Source of the DNA: Prorocentrum cordatum
Lineage: Eukaryota; Sar; Dinophyceae; Prorocentrales; Prorocentraceae
Assembly: GCA_963575745.1 (NCBI GenBank)
Contig: CAUYUJ010010458.1
Location: 414,623 to 476,239 of the forward strand
DNA: 61,617 nt
Reading direction: 5' to 3'
This document shows positions 20,193 through 31,467 of this stretch, one piece after another; within the stretch, counting starts at the first letter, position 1, and every line of letters starts with the position of its first letter. Under the pieces are notes generated by a model. The model worked only from the letters and a program-made list of their open reading frames with translations, ran no database searches and had not been told where the DNA came from. The translations under genes were made by a program, and so were the position numbers.

Positions 20193-21665
20193 AACCACTC
20201 CCCCACTCCCGGGTAACGACCGTTTCCCGGAGCTACCAAAAAACAATATCTCGCAAGGTGCCCACTTGTAAATCCGTTTTCTATTAGGGGCGCGGAGGAA
20301 ACGCGTCAACCCGACTTGCCTCATCACAGTGCCCACTCCCACGTGGTAGCGGCGCCACTTGTTAGCTGCAAAGAGTCGGCTCATCAGGTTTGTGAGTATC
20401 GCGGGCAAGTGTGGCATCCATAGCTTAATCAAGACGACCAAGGTGTCCACGTATAGAAACGGTTTGCTAGCTAGCGTAACCTCCAGGCTTTATGGCGCCA
20501 CAATGTCGAGGCTGAGGAGGGGCTTCCGCACTACCGCAAGCTCGGGATGCAATGGAAATCATGAGCGTCTCCAACAACGAGTCTAGGGATAAAAGGTTCG
20601 CACGTTCGGCTTGCAAAACTCCAGCAGACACCTCAGCGGCCCCCGTTTCTTTTCTTATCGGGGCCTCTCCAGTCACACCCGAACCGCTACTCCAGAACCG
20701 GCATATACCGAGTTGGCTTGATTTGTGCCTCAGGTTTTTTTGTTTTTGTTTTGTTTTGTTTTTGCTTTTTTGCTTTGTTTTGTTCTCTCTCTTTCTCTCC
20801 TTCCCTCTCTCTCTTTCCCACTCTCTCTATCTCTTTTTTTATTTCTCTCTCTCTCTCTCTCTCCTCCTTTCTCTCTTCCTTCCTTGATCTCCGCCTCCCC
20901 CGCCTCCTGCGCGATAGGGGTCCAGGTCTTTTTTCCCTTCTTGTCCTCGGTGCCGTGCTAGTATCAACTTGACTAGCGCTGCTCAAGTTTCTCCCCCTCT
21001 GTCTTCTCCTGCACCTCCCTTCTCGCCCCCCTACTTGCCCATCTCTTGCTGAGTTGGACTGCCATGCGTGGCCGTCGGGGCCGTAAGAGATACAGCACAA
21101 CGGGGTGGTTCACCCTCCCGAGGCAGCTCTGTGCACAGATCTTCCTGCGACAGAGTGCCAAGTGCGCTGCTCCCGGTCCCTCGGCCCGTTTTTGCTCTAC
21201 CTCGTTATCTTACTTGTCACACGCCAGCCTCTCATCTGTATTTGCAAGCCTCCGGTTGAGCCGTGGTTCGCGGCTGTGGCTCTCACCTCTCAGCAGTTTT
21301 GTGCACATGTATTGCGAAAGAAGAAGCAGTAAAACCCAAGTATTCCAACCACCATCAGACCAGACAACTTCTACGCCACTGCGCACATCAATCTAAGCTA
21401 GCACATGGTACCCAGTATTAACGCCACCCTTCACCCCTCTGTGCTCCTCCTGCTCTTGCTCCTCCTGAACGTGCCAGTCCTCGTTCTCGTCCTCGCCCTC
21501 TTTCTCGTCTTTATCCTCTTCCTCTTCGTCCTGTTCTTCCTTCTTACCCTCGCCCTCCTGCTCGTCCTCGTTCGCCTACCTCGTCCTCCTCCACCGCCTC
21601 ATGCTTGCGCGTCTCGCTTTGCTCCTCCTACTCCTGCTCCTCGCCCCCCGCCTCTCTCCCCCTCC
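20193..21665. other. Mostly unique DNA with TTTTG and (TC)n tracts, no supported gene
   Basis: Holds a TTTTG/TTTGC tract (20732-20790), a (TC)n tract (20790-20880) and pyrimidine-rich CTCGTCCTC runs (21430-21660). The open frames are hydrophobic Phe/Leu/Ser artefacts of these tracts. Confidence 0.45.
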
Positions 21666-21777
21666 CTACATACATACGCATATATAAACACACATTATGT
21701 ATGCCTATATATCTATTACATATCGGAGGTGAGGGGGTGAGATCGAAGTGGAACGGAGAGCCCCCCTTCCGGGAAAT

Positions 21778-21833
21778 CGGTTTCGGTTTCGTGTTCGTGC
21801 GTGCCGTGCGTGCGGGCGAGGCGAAGCTGCGTG
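21778..21833 (+). repeat. Dispersed ~55-bp element, copy 1
   Basis: TCGGTTTCGGTTTCGTGTTC followed by GTGCCGTGCGTGCGGGCGAG and GCGAAGCTG. A close copy lies at 61186-61240. Both are followed by a minisatellite built of GTCCCG words. Confidence 0.7.
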
Positions 21834-21894
21834 GGCGGGCGAGAAATAGCTGAGGCGCGGCCGGACCAAAAGTCTACGTTCTGGCAACCGGTGC

Positions 21895-23099
<1,205 letters not shown>

Positions 23100-23100
<1 letters not shown>

Positions 23101-23345
23101 TTGCGATATCGATTGTGATATCGATAGTGAGATCGATAGTTGAACCGAATGTGAGATCGATTGTGAGATCGATAGTTCGACCGAATGTGAGATCGATTGT
23201 GAGATCGATAGTCAGATCGATGGTGAGATCGATCGAATGAAATGGATCGAGTGAGATCGATTGTGAGATCGATCGAGTGAGATCGACCGAGCGAGACCGA
23301 TAGTGAGATCGATAGTGAGATCGATAGTGAGACCGATCGAGTGAG
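23100..23345 (+). repeat. GTGAGATCGATA short tandem array
   Basis: About 20 copies of a 10-14 bp unit, GTGAGATCGAT(A/T/C), with variants GTGATATCGATA and GTTGAACCGAAT. Each unit holds GATC and the palindromic core ATCGAT. Confidence 0.85.
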
Positions 23346-24584
23346 ACGTTGGTTCCTCCCCCCCCCGAACCTCCTTATCACCCGAAGGGTGGTCGTATAG
23401 GTATATACACACCTGTCGATTCTTCGTCCTCGTTGTCCTAGTCGACGTCCTTCTCCTCAACACCCCCCTACCTCGGGACACAGCCTCCTTCCCCCCCCGC
23501 AGGTTGGTCACACGGGCACGCTCGCCATCACGTCATTCAATATCACAAAGCACAACTGCCGACACCAGCCCGAGTTCGCGCGAGTGTCGATCAAGGCAGC
23601 CGCGGACCGCGTTGAGGAGGCCACGTGGTATTGGAAGGCAGCGAGCTTGGCGGCTCCCGGTAATCGCGCACATGTAGCGGAGGTATATCGTGAAAACGCA
23701 GTGTGGTTGCATGCCTAGGTCATCGCTCGACTGCGCACTCATCGAACGGCGAGGCTGTTGTTCGTAGAGTGTCACGTACTGACACAGCGATGCTGGCGAT
23801 GTCAGTCGATCGTGTGCTTGATGCGGTTCGATGTGGAGGACGAGTTTGCGATCGCCGTTGCTGCTGTCGCGATCGGTGCCATCTCGTCATCTGCGGCCCG
23901 ATAGCCGATGCCACAAGCGAGAGGAAGATAGTGCCTTCGCAGCAGGTGCCGCCTGAAGGCAGCCTTTTGAGCACCCTGCCACGATCACTATGGGTTGGAA
24001 GCCTACATGTTGTGACTGTAACTCTTGATCTTGTCTCGCTGGGATGAGCCGTGGAATCGTCATCAGGGAGGTGTTTCGCGTCACGCTAAGGACATGGGCA
24101 GCAAGGCCCCGTGGGGCGTGCATGTGACCCGCAAGCATGGAATGGAGGACCTTCTTGGCTTCTTGGGCTGGCAGAAGAGCGGATAAACGGGAGGGGGAGT
24201 GTGTTTTTTCTCTCCGCGTCCACGCACCGTGCCCCGTCATCGCCCGTGGGTGCCCTGGCGCTGCGGCCCGGCAGCTGCCATGGATCCCGCTGACGGGGCC
24301 GGCTGCGCCAGCACACTCAGGTGAGAACTCTTGCACTCACCGGGCGCGTTCCACCTTCTCGCAAACGTCCGAAAAACATTCGTTCGCCTCGATGTAATAT
24401 CTGTAAGGGCTTCGCCCCCTGCCGCCGGCCCTCTCTCTCGGAGAATACGCTATGCAAGAGCTATGTCATGAGGCCTGGGCGCTGTCGTGAAGCAGTTTCG
24501 GAACTTCATGCGAGGCCGACTCGTAATGAGCAAAACCAATTAATCACCAGAGGGGTTACCACACGTGGCGGTTGGTAAGACGTC
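23346..24584. other. Unique DNA, no supported gene
   Basis: Several 60-150 codon frames on both strands overlap each other (for example minus 23887-24336). None has a recognisable domain or clear start context. Unspliced exons cannot be excluded. Confidence 0.35.
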
Positions 24585-25228
24585 GTGACCCTGCGGATCT
24601 GCGAGAGGGGTGCTTTTTTAAATGTGGCAAATCCCTTATGTTTTTTGGACCCTGACCCTGCGGATCTGCGTGCGGGGTGCCCCCGAATTTCAGAGAGGTG
24701 GCACGTCCCCTGTCTTTTTGGACCCTGACCCTACGGATTTGTGCGAGGGGTGCCACCGAATTTCAGAAATGTGGCAAATCCCCTGTCTTTTCGGACCCTG
24801 ACCCTACGGATCTGCGTGAGGGGTGCCACCGAGTTTCAGAAATGTGGCAAATCCTGTTTTTGGACCCTGACCTTATGTGGCAAATCCCTGGTGTTTTTTG
24901 ACCCTGACCCTACGGATCTGCGCGAGGGGTGTCACCGAATTTCAGAAATGTGGCAAATCCTTTGTGTTTTTGGACCCTGACCTTACGGATCTGCATGAGG
25001 GGTGCCACCGAATTTAAGAAATATGGCAAATCCCATGTGTTTTTGGACCCTGATCCTACGGATTTGTGCGAGGGGTGCCACCGAGTTTCAGAAATGTGGC
25101 AAATCCCCTGTCTTTTCGGACCCTGACCCTGCGGATCTGCGTGAGGGGTGCCACCGAGTTTCAGAAATGTGGCAAATCCTTAGTGTTTTTGGACCCTGAC
25201 CCCGCCGATCTGCGTGAGGGGTGTCAAT
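24585..25228 (+). repeat. ~73-bp tandem repeat, about ten copies
   Basis: The unit begins GGACCCTGACCCTACGGATC, continues TGCGTGAGGGGTGCCACCGA, then ATTTCAGAAATGTGGCAAAT and CCCCTGTCTTTTT. Starts are near 24585, 24650, 24720, 24796, 24863 (internally deleted), 24899, 24973, 25048, 25119 and 25192. As 73 is not a multiple of 3, the reading frame rotates from unit to unit, so the open frames here are not a gene. Confidence 0.9.
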
Positions 25229-25925
25229 TCCCCCCCTCAGAAATTCTGAGAACCCTCCCAGGGCGTGGTTTTGGGCCTCCCCCCCTCGCGCGGTCCATCA
25301 ACAAGGAACAGTAAGCAGCAAGAAGTCAACAAGGAACAGTAAGCAGCAAGAAGCAGAACTGTAACAGTGGAAACTGGAAGCTGCAATTGGCACAGGAAAC
25401 TGCGAACCTTCGCCCTACAGCCTGGTGGCCCCACAAGGGGGCCAGCGGATTTATCGTAAATCCTCTGCGGCTGATCCAGGCCGTTTGCGAGTAGTGACTT
25501 TGCGAGTAGTGGAGCGCGCTTGCCTATGCACCTCTGAGTGGCCTTTTCTTTCCCCCCCCCCACGGCCGCCCTGCCTTTCTGCCTTCTTCCCGCTCTTGCA
25601 CGCTCGCGACTTCGCTTCTCGGTGACCCCCGCTTAGCTCTAGCGCCAGTGTGGCCAACTCTGCCTCGCCGCCGACGAAAAGTTGTTTCTGCGTTTGATGT
25701 CAGGGAAGCGTGCGTATTTGGGGCACAGCACTTGTACGTGGCGCGTCCTGTTGCACAGGAGATCGGCACGAAGTATCGTGTGGTGACTGATCGTGCAACG
25801 TTGACTTCCCAAGCAGTGACTGCTACAGCCTCGCAACGATAGCCCCGCGGGGGCGGGGGGCGCTTCGATATTTGATCGTGCCCCAATCACGTTGCTCTCT
25901 TGGCCCGTGGTCCCGTTCGTCCGAG
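25229..25925. other. Unique DNA, no supported gene
   Basis: Contains a short duplication of CAACAAGGAACAGTAAGCAG (25298-25350). No domain is visible in the open frames. Confidence 0.4.
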
Positions 25926-26096
25926 GCTGAAGTCTATGTACAACCACCGCCTGGGGAACCGATGTCGCAGGGCCGCGGGAAGCGGTGGATATGTGGATAT
26001 TCTCGTGCCCCAGGAGCTCCAAGGATTTCCATATCCGCTGCCCCCTCGTGTCTTGGACACCGGTTCCCCAGGTGGTGGATATGCACAAACTTTGGC
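25926..26096. repeat. Long imperfect foldback 1
   Basis: The left arm from 25926, with ACCACCGCCTGGGGAACCGA, pairs with the right arm ending at 26096, with CCGGTTCCCCAGGTGGTGGA. Pairing continues inwards through GCGGTGGATATG..CATATCCGC to a loop around 26005-26015. The arms are about 75 bp, with the highest identity in the outer 40. Confidence 0.75.
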
Positions 26097-26140
26097 ATTG
26101 GCTGCTTCACCGGAGCCAGCGGGGAAGTGAGAGGGGGCAT

Positions 26141-26258
26141 GCCTTCTCAGAAGGCGGCGGGATTTGTCAGAAACCCTGTCCGGCTTCAAGGAAAGCTTGG
26201 ACAACTTGTTCGAAGGTGCGAGGGTTTCTGACAAGGCCCACCCGCCTTATGAGAAGGC
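26141..26258. repeat. Long imperfect foldback 2
   Basis: The left arm GCCTTCTCAGAAGGCGGCGG..TTGTCAGAAACCCTG (26141-26178) pairs with the right arm AGGGTTTCTGACAAGGCC..CGCCTTATGAGAAGGC (26221-26258), at about 32 of 38 positions. The central 42 bp holds a short AAGCTT-containing hairpin. It lies 44 bp after foldback 1. Confidence 0.8.
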
Positions 26259-26538
26259 CTGCTTCGGGGCCGTGAACATGTCCACTGAACTATGTTATAT
26301 TTGTCCACCACTCGGTGGCACATTGCGGCCCAGGCACAGTGATATTGGAGTCACGGGGCCGAACGGTCATTCACTGTCCTTGGGTGCGTGGCTCAATTGA
26401 GCTTCCGCGGTGCGGATTGTGGTTGTTGTTGTGGTTGTTGTTGTGCTTGTTGTGGTTGTGGTTGTGGTTGTGGTTGTGGTTGTGGTTGTGGCTGCTGCTG
26501 CTGCTGCTGCTGTTGTTGTTGATGATGTTGTTGTTGTT

Positions 26539-27419
26539 GAACATTATTTATTCTAAAGAATAATTATTGTTGGGCCCCCTGGTGCGCGCCCCCCCTGCGC
26601 CGCCTAGGCCGCAGCTACATTTTCATCATTTTCGTGAGGAAGCCTCAGAAAAGAGGGTGTGTACAGGATCCGGTTGTTTTGTTGTAATCCGCTTTCCCTT
26701 GCAAAAAACAATAGAAAATGACATTTCTTGTTCTAATATAATCAAATTTCAAGAATCCCTTGCAAAAAATAAGGTAAAGTGGACATTCGCGCGCGCAAGA
26801 CGAAATCCTTCCAAAACCTTAGTGTTCGTAGCGATTTTAACATAAAAACATCAAAAAACCAATGGTTTTTCAAAAAAAAATTGTCAAAATTTCATCCCGC
26901 GCGCTCTTGCGGATTCGTAGGAAACCCAACACTTTTTAAACATTTCTGTCAAACGGGCTTTTGCGAGCAACTTTTTCGAACTTCTGCAACAACGGTTGCG
27001 CACCTGCCAGGGCCATCATCCCTGTCAAATAATACCATGCGGGACACATTCGTTTTTTCTTCGCGCGCGCACGCCGAAATCTTCAAAAACCATTGGGTTT
27101 CTTAGGAATTTTAGCACCGCGCAACATAAAATCATACGAATCGCACCGTAGGTCCTCGAAAAACATCTGTACGAATTTTCAAAATTTCTCCCACGGCGCA
27201 TGGCAGTCCCATGCGCCAGTGTAGTAGCCACGGTCGTCCGCAGGCCACGAAGTGAAGTGTCCGAACGTCATAGGGCGGGAAGCTGGGTGTGGGTGGTGGC
27301 GAAGAGTCGTTTGGAAATTGGTAGAGCTTGAACCGGCCCCCCCACAAAGTGGGGGTATTGGCGGGCGTCGTATGAAAACCCTGGCACTGGTGAGAACGGA
27401 GTGTCCCCACGTGCTAGTA
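26539..27419 (+). repeat. Cassette A, copy 1 (long form)
   Basis: Boundary motif, GGGCCCCCTGGTGCGCGCC, then an AT-rich body with sub-repeats that each start near a CGCGCGC word followed by GAAATCCTTCCAAAACC or similar, then the conserved tail: CACGAAGTGAAGTGTCCGAA, GGGCGGGAAGCTGGGTGTGG, a CCCCCAC/GTGGGGG hairpin and AAAACCCTGGCACTGG. The long form keeps a middle part (27081-27200) that most copies lack. Confidence 0.85.
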
Positions 27420-27515
<96 letters not shown>

Positions 27516-27517
27516 GA

Positions 27518-28507
27518 ATTGTCATTTCTGAAGACTAATTATTGTTGATCCCCCCACCGGTGCATACTGTTTTTTCTCAATCAAAGTGTGCCCCTCGACG
27601 CTCGCACCCTGTTTTTTGACAGGGAAAGTCTTCCTGCTCAGACTGGGCCCTTGGCCCCAGGGTTACAACAACAACAACAGCTCCCGCCTGAGACTTCCTT
27701 GCAATTTAGCCAGGACCCCCGCTCCCGCCCCAGATTTCCTCGCATTGTATTCAGGAATCGCGCTCTCGCTTGGGACTTCCTTCAAATTTATTCAGGAATC
27801 GCTCTCCCGGCGCTCTGGAGTCGCGCTCTCGCTGGAGACTTCCTTGCAACTTACTGAAGAATAGCCTTGCGTTTGAATTTCCTGCAATTTGCCCAAGCGC
27901 CGCGCTCCCGACACCCAGGCGCCCAGGAGTCGCGCCCTTTGTGGCTCCATGTGTATGCCCTTCGTGGCCCCGCTGTCGCCATTTGTGTCCCCCTCACTGT
28001 CCTACGTGGCCCAGTTGCTACCTTCAGTGGCCCCATAGTTGCCTTCTGTGGCCCCGCATTACCTGACCTTCGTGGCCCCCGCTCGTTCGCGCTCTTCGTG
28101 GCCCCATACGCATTCCCTTCGTGTCCCCGCTGTCGCCCTTCGTGGCCTACTTCGTGCCCTTCGTGGCCCTGCTGTCGTTCTCTCTCGCTCTCGCTTTCGC
28201 TCGTCGTCGTCGTCGTCGTCGCCGTCGTCTTCGACGTCGTCGTCGTCGTCGTCGTCGTCGTCGTGGTCGGTCCCCTGTCCGTCCCTCTTTGGGTCGGGTC
28301 GACGGTCCGCGGCCGCCCCGCCGATCAGCGCTGCCGCTGGCCAGGCCGACGGTCCGCGGCCGCCCCGCCGCTTGCCGGGGCCCGGCCTGCAGGGAAGAAA
28401 GGTACACCCCCCAAAAGGGGCTTGATCGAAGACGAAGAGGGCGGGTATCGAGGGTTTGGGAAATACGCGTTATTGGGCACTCGAGCATAAAAGGGCGAAC
28501 AGTCTTA
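27518..28507 (+). repeat. Cassette B, copy 1
   Basis: The boundary motif is followed by GATCCCCCCACCGGTGCATA and CTCGCACCCTGTTTTTTGAC. Then come degenerate ~45-bp words of the type GAATCGCGCTCTCGCT..GACTTCCTTGCAATTTA, then CTTCGTGGCCCCGCTGTCGC words, a (GTC)n run, and the tail CCCCAAAAGGGG, GATCGAAGACGAAGAGGGCG, GGTATCGAGGGTTTGGG. Confidence 0.85.
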
Positions 28508-28543
28508 ATATTATTGCTGTAGTAGTAGTAGTAGTAGTAGTAA

Positions 28544-28620
<77 letters not shown>

Positions 28621-28622
28621 TC

Positions 28623-28710
<88 letters not shown>

Positions 28711-28735
28711 AAGTAGTAGTAGTAGTAGTCGTAGT
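28508..28735 (+). repeat. (TAG)n microsatellite
   Basis: About 70 units of AGT/TAG with rare interruptions, merging into the (TTG)n junction at 28740. Confidence 0.95.
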
Positions 28736-28743
28736 TGCTGTCG

Positions 28744-28787
<44 letters not shown>

Positions 28788-28805
28788 ATTATTGTTGTTA
28801 TTGTT

Positions 28806-29462
28806 TCAGTCTTGAATAATTCTTGTTGGTATCTGGAAGCGGTTCCGCGCGCTCTCGCCTCGACGCCGGCTACATGCTGTCTGAAAACGAGGCTCCCGCG
28901 CGAGCGTTTGCTTGAGTCTAAATGTGGGCCCTTGAAGGCCCAGCGACGACGACAACGGCTCCCGCTCGATATTTCCTCATAGTTTATCCCGAGATGCCCT
29001 GGCCAGAGAGGCTCCCGATTTCAGGAAGGGCGCTCTCGCTCGAGACTTCCTCGCAATTCAGTCATGTTGGCGGACGCCCAGCCACGACGAGAATGTCTCC
29101 TGCTCGATACTTCTTCACGACTTACTCCGAGAGCCCCTGGCCAGGAAGGCCCCCGAACTCAGGAGCGGCGCTCTCGCTCGAGCCTTTCTCGTAATTCAGG
29201 CAAGTTGGTGGAGGCCCAGACACGGCGACAAGGGTTCTCGTTCGATACTTCTCCATAGGTATTCCGAGAGCCCTTGGCCAGAGAAACCCCCGAACTCAGG
29301 AACGGCGCTCTCGCTTGAGAGTTCCTCGCACTTTAGTCAGTGGCCGACAAGGAAGATATTTCCCCCCGAATGGGTGCAATCGAAGACGAAGTGGGCGGGT
29401 ATCGAGGGTTGGGGTATACAACGCAAGACTAGCGTGCCAGTAAGAGCGAACAGTCTTAAATT
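28806..29462 (+). repeat. Cassette C, copy 1
   Basis: Starts GCGCGCTCTCGCCTCGACGC and CGGCTACA, then TGTGGGCCCTTGAAGGCCCA, followed by words of the type GGCTCCCGCTCGATATTTCC. The tail CAATCGAAGACGAAGTGGGC, GGGTATCGAGGGTTGGG is shared with cassette B. Confidence 0.8.
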
Positions 29463-29576
29463 GATGGTTGTTGTTGTGGTTGTGGTTGTGGTTGTTGTTG
29501 TTGTTGTTGTTGTTGTGGTTGTGGTTGTGGTTGTTGTGGTTGTTGTGGTTGTTGTTGTTGTTGTGGTTGTTGAATG

Positions 29577-30640
29577 TTAGTTACTAAACAATTATTCTTG
29601 TTGGACCCCACAGGCGCTTTGGCGCTCTCGCCTCGGCGCTGGCTACATTTTCATTGAACATGAGGCTCACGCTCGAGCGGTTGGGGGGGGCGCCCAAACC
29701 GGCCCCCCAACAACAACAACGCTCCCGCTCGAGACCTCCTCATTTTTTACTGGAGGCTGGTGCTCTTGCTCGCCGCTGAAAGCCGCCGTCCTAACAAAAC
29801 CAGCGCTCCCGCTCGAGAGTTCCTCCCGTTTTACCTTGGACTGGCGCGCTACTCTTTCTCTCATCGGCGCCGCCCCCAGCAACAACAACGCTCCCGCTCG
29901 AGACTTCCTCCCTTTTTTACTCAAGGCGGTGGTCTTCCTCGCCGCCGAAAACCGCCGTCCCGACAAAACCAGCGCTCCCGCCCGAGACTTCCTCCAGTTT
30001 TACGCTGGACTGGCGCCCAATTCTCATTTGAATTGGCGCCATTCCCAGCAAGAACAACGCTCCCTTTCGAGGGTTCCTCCCTTTTTCCTCCAGACGGTGC
30101 TGTTCCTCGCCGCCAGCAGCCCTCGTCCCGACGAAACCACGGCTCCCGTTCGATGCTTCCTCCCTTCTTACTCGAGGCGATGTTCCTCCTCGCCGCCGAA
30201 AACCGTAGTCCCAACAAAACCCGTGTTCCCGCTAGAGACTTGGTTTTGCTTTACGCTGGACTAGCGCCCTATTCTTTTCAGCATTGGCGCCGCTCCCAGC
30301 AACAACAACGGCCCTGCTCGAAACTTCCTCCCTTTCTATTCAGGGCCAGGTCCTGGCCTCGCCGCGGACAGCCCCCAGTCCCCACCAAAGCAATCCTGTC
30401 CCTTGGCTGGGGTTCCACTGGCGGTCTCGCATCCGCGCAGCAATGCGCGGGCATGTGTTTTCGAGGCGGGATCAGTTGAAATTCCTCGGAGGAGGTGTTT
30501 GCAAGATCTCATTGGGCGGGAGATCTCGGAATGGGGCTAACGGACCCCGCTATAGAACAATAGTCCCCCATGACGGGGATGGTTATCATTATGGTCGCAT
30601 GTTTCGTGTGGAAACATCGCGCATGACAGTAACACTGTTG
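29577..30640 (+). repeat. Cassette C variant ending in tail D, copy 1
   Basis: The boundary TTACTAAACAATTATTCTTG is followed by GGCGCTCTCGCCTCGGCGCT and repeated words AACAACGCTCCCGCTCGAGA, CTTCCTCCCTTTTTTACT. The end (30476-30640) is a different tail, D: GTTGAAATTCCTCGGAGGAG, GGGCGGGAGATCTCGG, CCCCCATGACGGGG. A 239-codon Pro/Ser/Arg-rich open frame through it is a repeat artefact. Confidence 0.75.
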
Positions 30641-30683
30641 TTGATGTTGTTGATGTTGCTGTTGTTGTTGATGTTGTTGTTGA

Positions 30684-30905
30684 GAGAGGCTCCAAGGTGG
30701 CTCCAAGAGACCCCCAAGATGGCCCCAGGAGGCGTTCTAGAGGCCCCAAGAGTCCGCCGTGAGGGTCCAATAAGCCCCCAAGAGGCCCCAAGATGGTTCC
30801 AAGGAGCCCCCCAAAGGCTCTCAAGTGGACCCCAAACCGCGCCAGGAGGCTTCCCCCCTTCCCCAAGAGGACCCCAAGCGGCCCCAGGAAGGCCCCCGAC
30901 TGCTG
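30684..30905 (-). repeat. CTTGGGGCC-word block
   Basis: Tandem words CCCCAAGAGGCCCCAAGATG in minus orientation relative to the block at 1293. It belongs to the same dispersed family, here without the AT-rich spacer. Confidence 0.7.
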
Positions 30906-30915
30906 ACGCACATAT

Positions 30916-30936
30916 CCGTAGCCATCTCGGATCAAG
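30916..30936 (+). other. Spliced-leader-like 21-mer
   Basis: CCGTAGCCAT followed by CTCGGATCAAG matches the dinoflagellate spliced leader at 18 of 21 positions (the changes are T to C twice and C to A once). It is preceded by an allowed T and immediately followed by GTAT, which sits where the 5' splice site of an SL RNA would be. No Sm site or transcript end was identified downstream. It could be a variant SL RNA gene, an SL relic, or chance. Confidence 0.35.
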
Positions 30937-31054
30937 GTATCGCCTGTGTTCTTGGATCATGGCTTTGACGGCGAAAGACCTTCACGAGCAGTATGGCCCT
31001 GAGCTGTCGCGGCCTCCCTTGGCCGACTGCGAGAGTGTAACACATGTATAACAT

Positions 31055-31409
31055 CAGTGTAACACATGTACTTCTGTAATCGCATCCCCACGAATTTGCC
31101 CCAAAAATGTGACCAACTATCTTGGCACTGCGTACCATCTCACGTGTACCGTGTACCACATCATATGTAACAGATGTGATCAACCTCTGTGGGTGTGTAC
31201 CCCACGCCAGTGTAGTAGCCAGGGTCGTCCGCACGCCACGAAGTGAAGTGTCCCAACGTCATAGGGCGGGAAGCTGGGTGTGGGTGGTCTCGAAGAGTCG
31301 TTTGGATATTTGGTAGAGCTTGAACGGCCCCCCCACGAAGTGGGGGTATTGGCTGGTGTCGCAAGAAAACCCTGGCACTGGGGAGAACACTGAGCGTTCG
31401 GGTAAAATG

Positions 31410-31410
<1 letters not shown>
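31055..31410 (+). repeat. Cassette A tail on a separate 5' module, copy 1
   Basis: A stretch with CACATGTATAACATC and ACCGTGTACCACATCATATG words joins the cassette A tail at about 31195. The tail ends GAGCGTTCGGGTAAAATGAT before (TTG)n. The same combination recurs at 36600-37026. Confidence 0.7.
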
Positions 31411-31466
<56 letters not shown>

Positions 31467-31467
31467 G

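Noticed and set aside
26779-27105. Recurrent ~90-118 codon plus frame in cassette A (DIRARKTKSFQNLSVRSDF) and the opposite-strand frame, open in several copies
   Set aside because: Copies are near-identical repeats, so openness is not independent evidence. The frame uses a non-ATG start in most copies, breaks in copy 2 by one base in an A-run, and the opposite strand is equally open.
29760-30479. 239-codon plus frame in cassette C variant
   Set aside because: Built from repeated GCTCCCGCTCGAGACTTCCTCC words; composition explains it.
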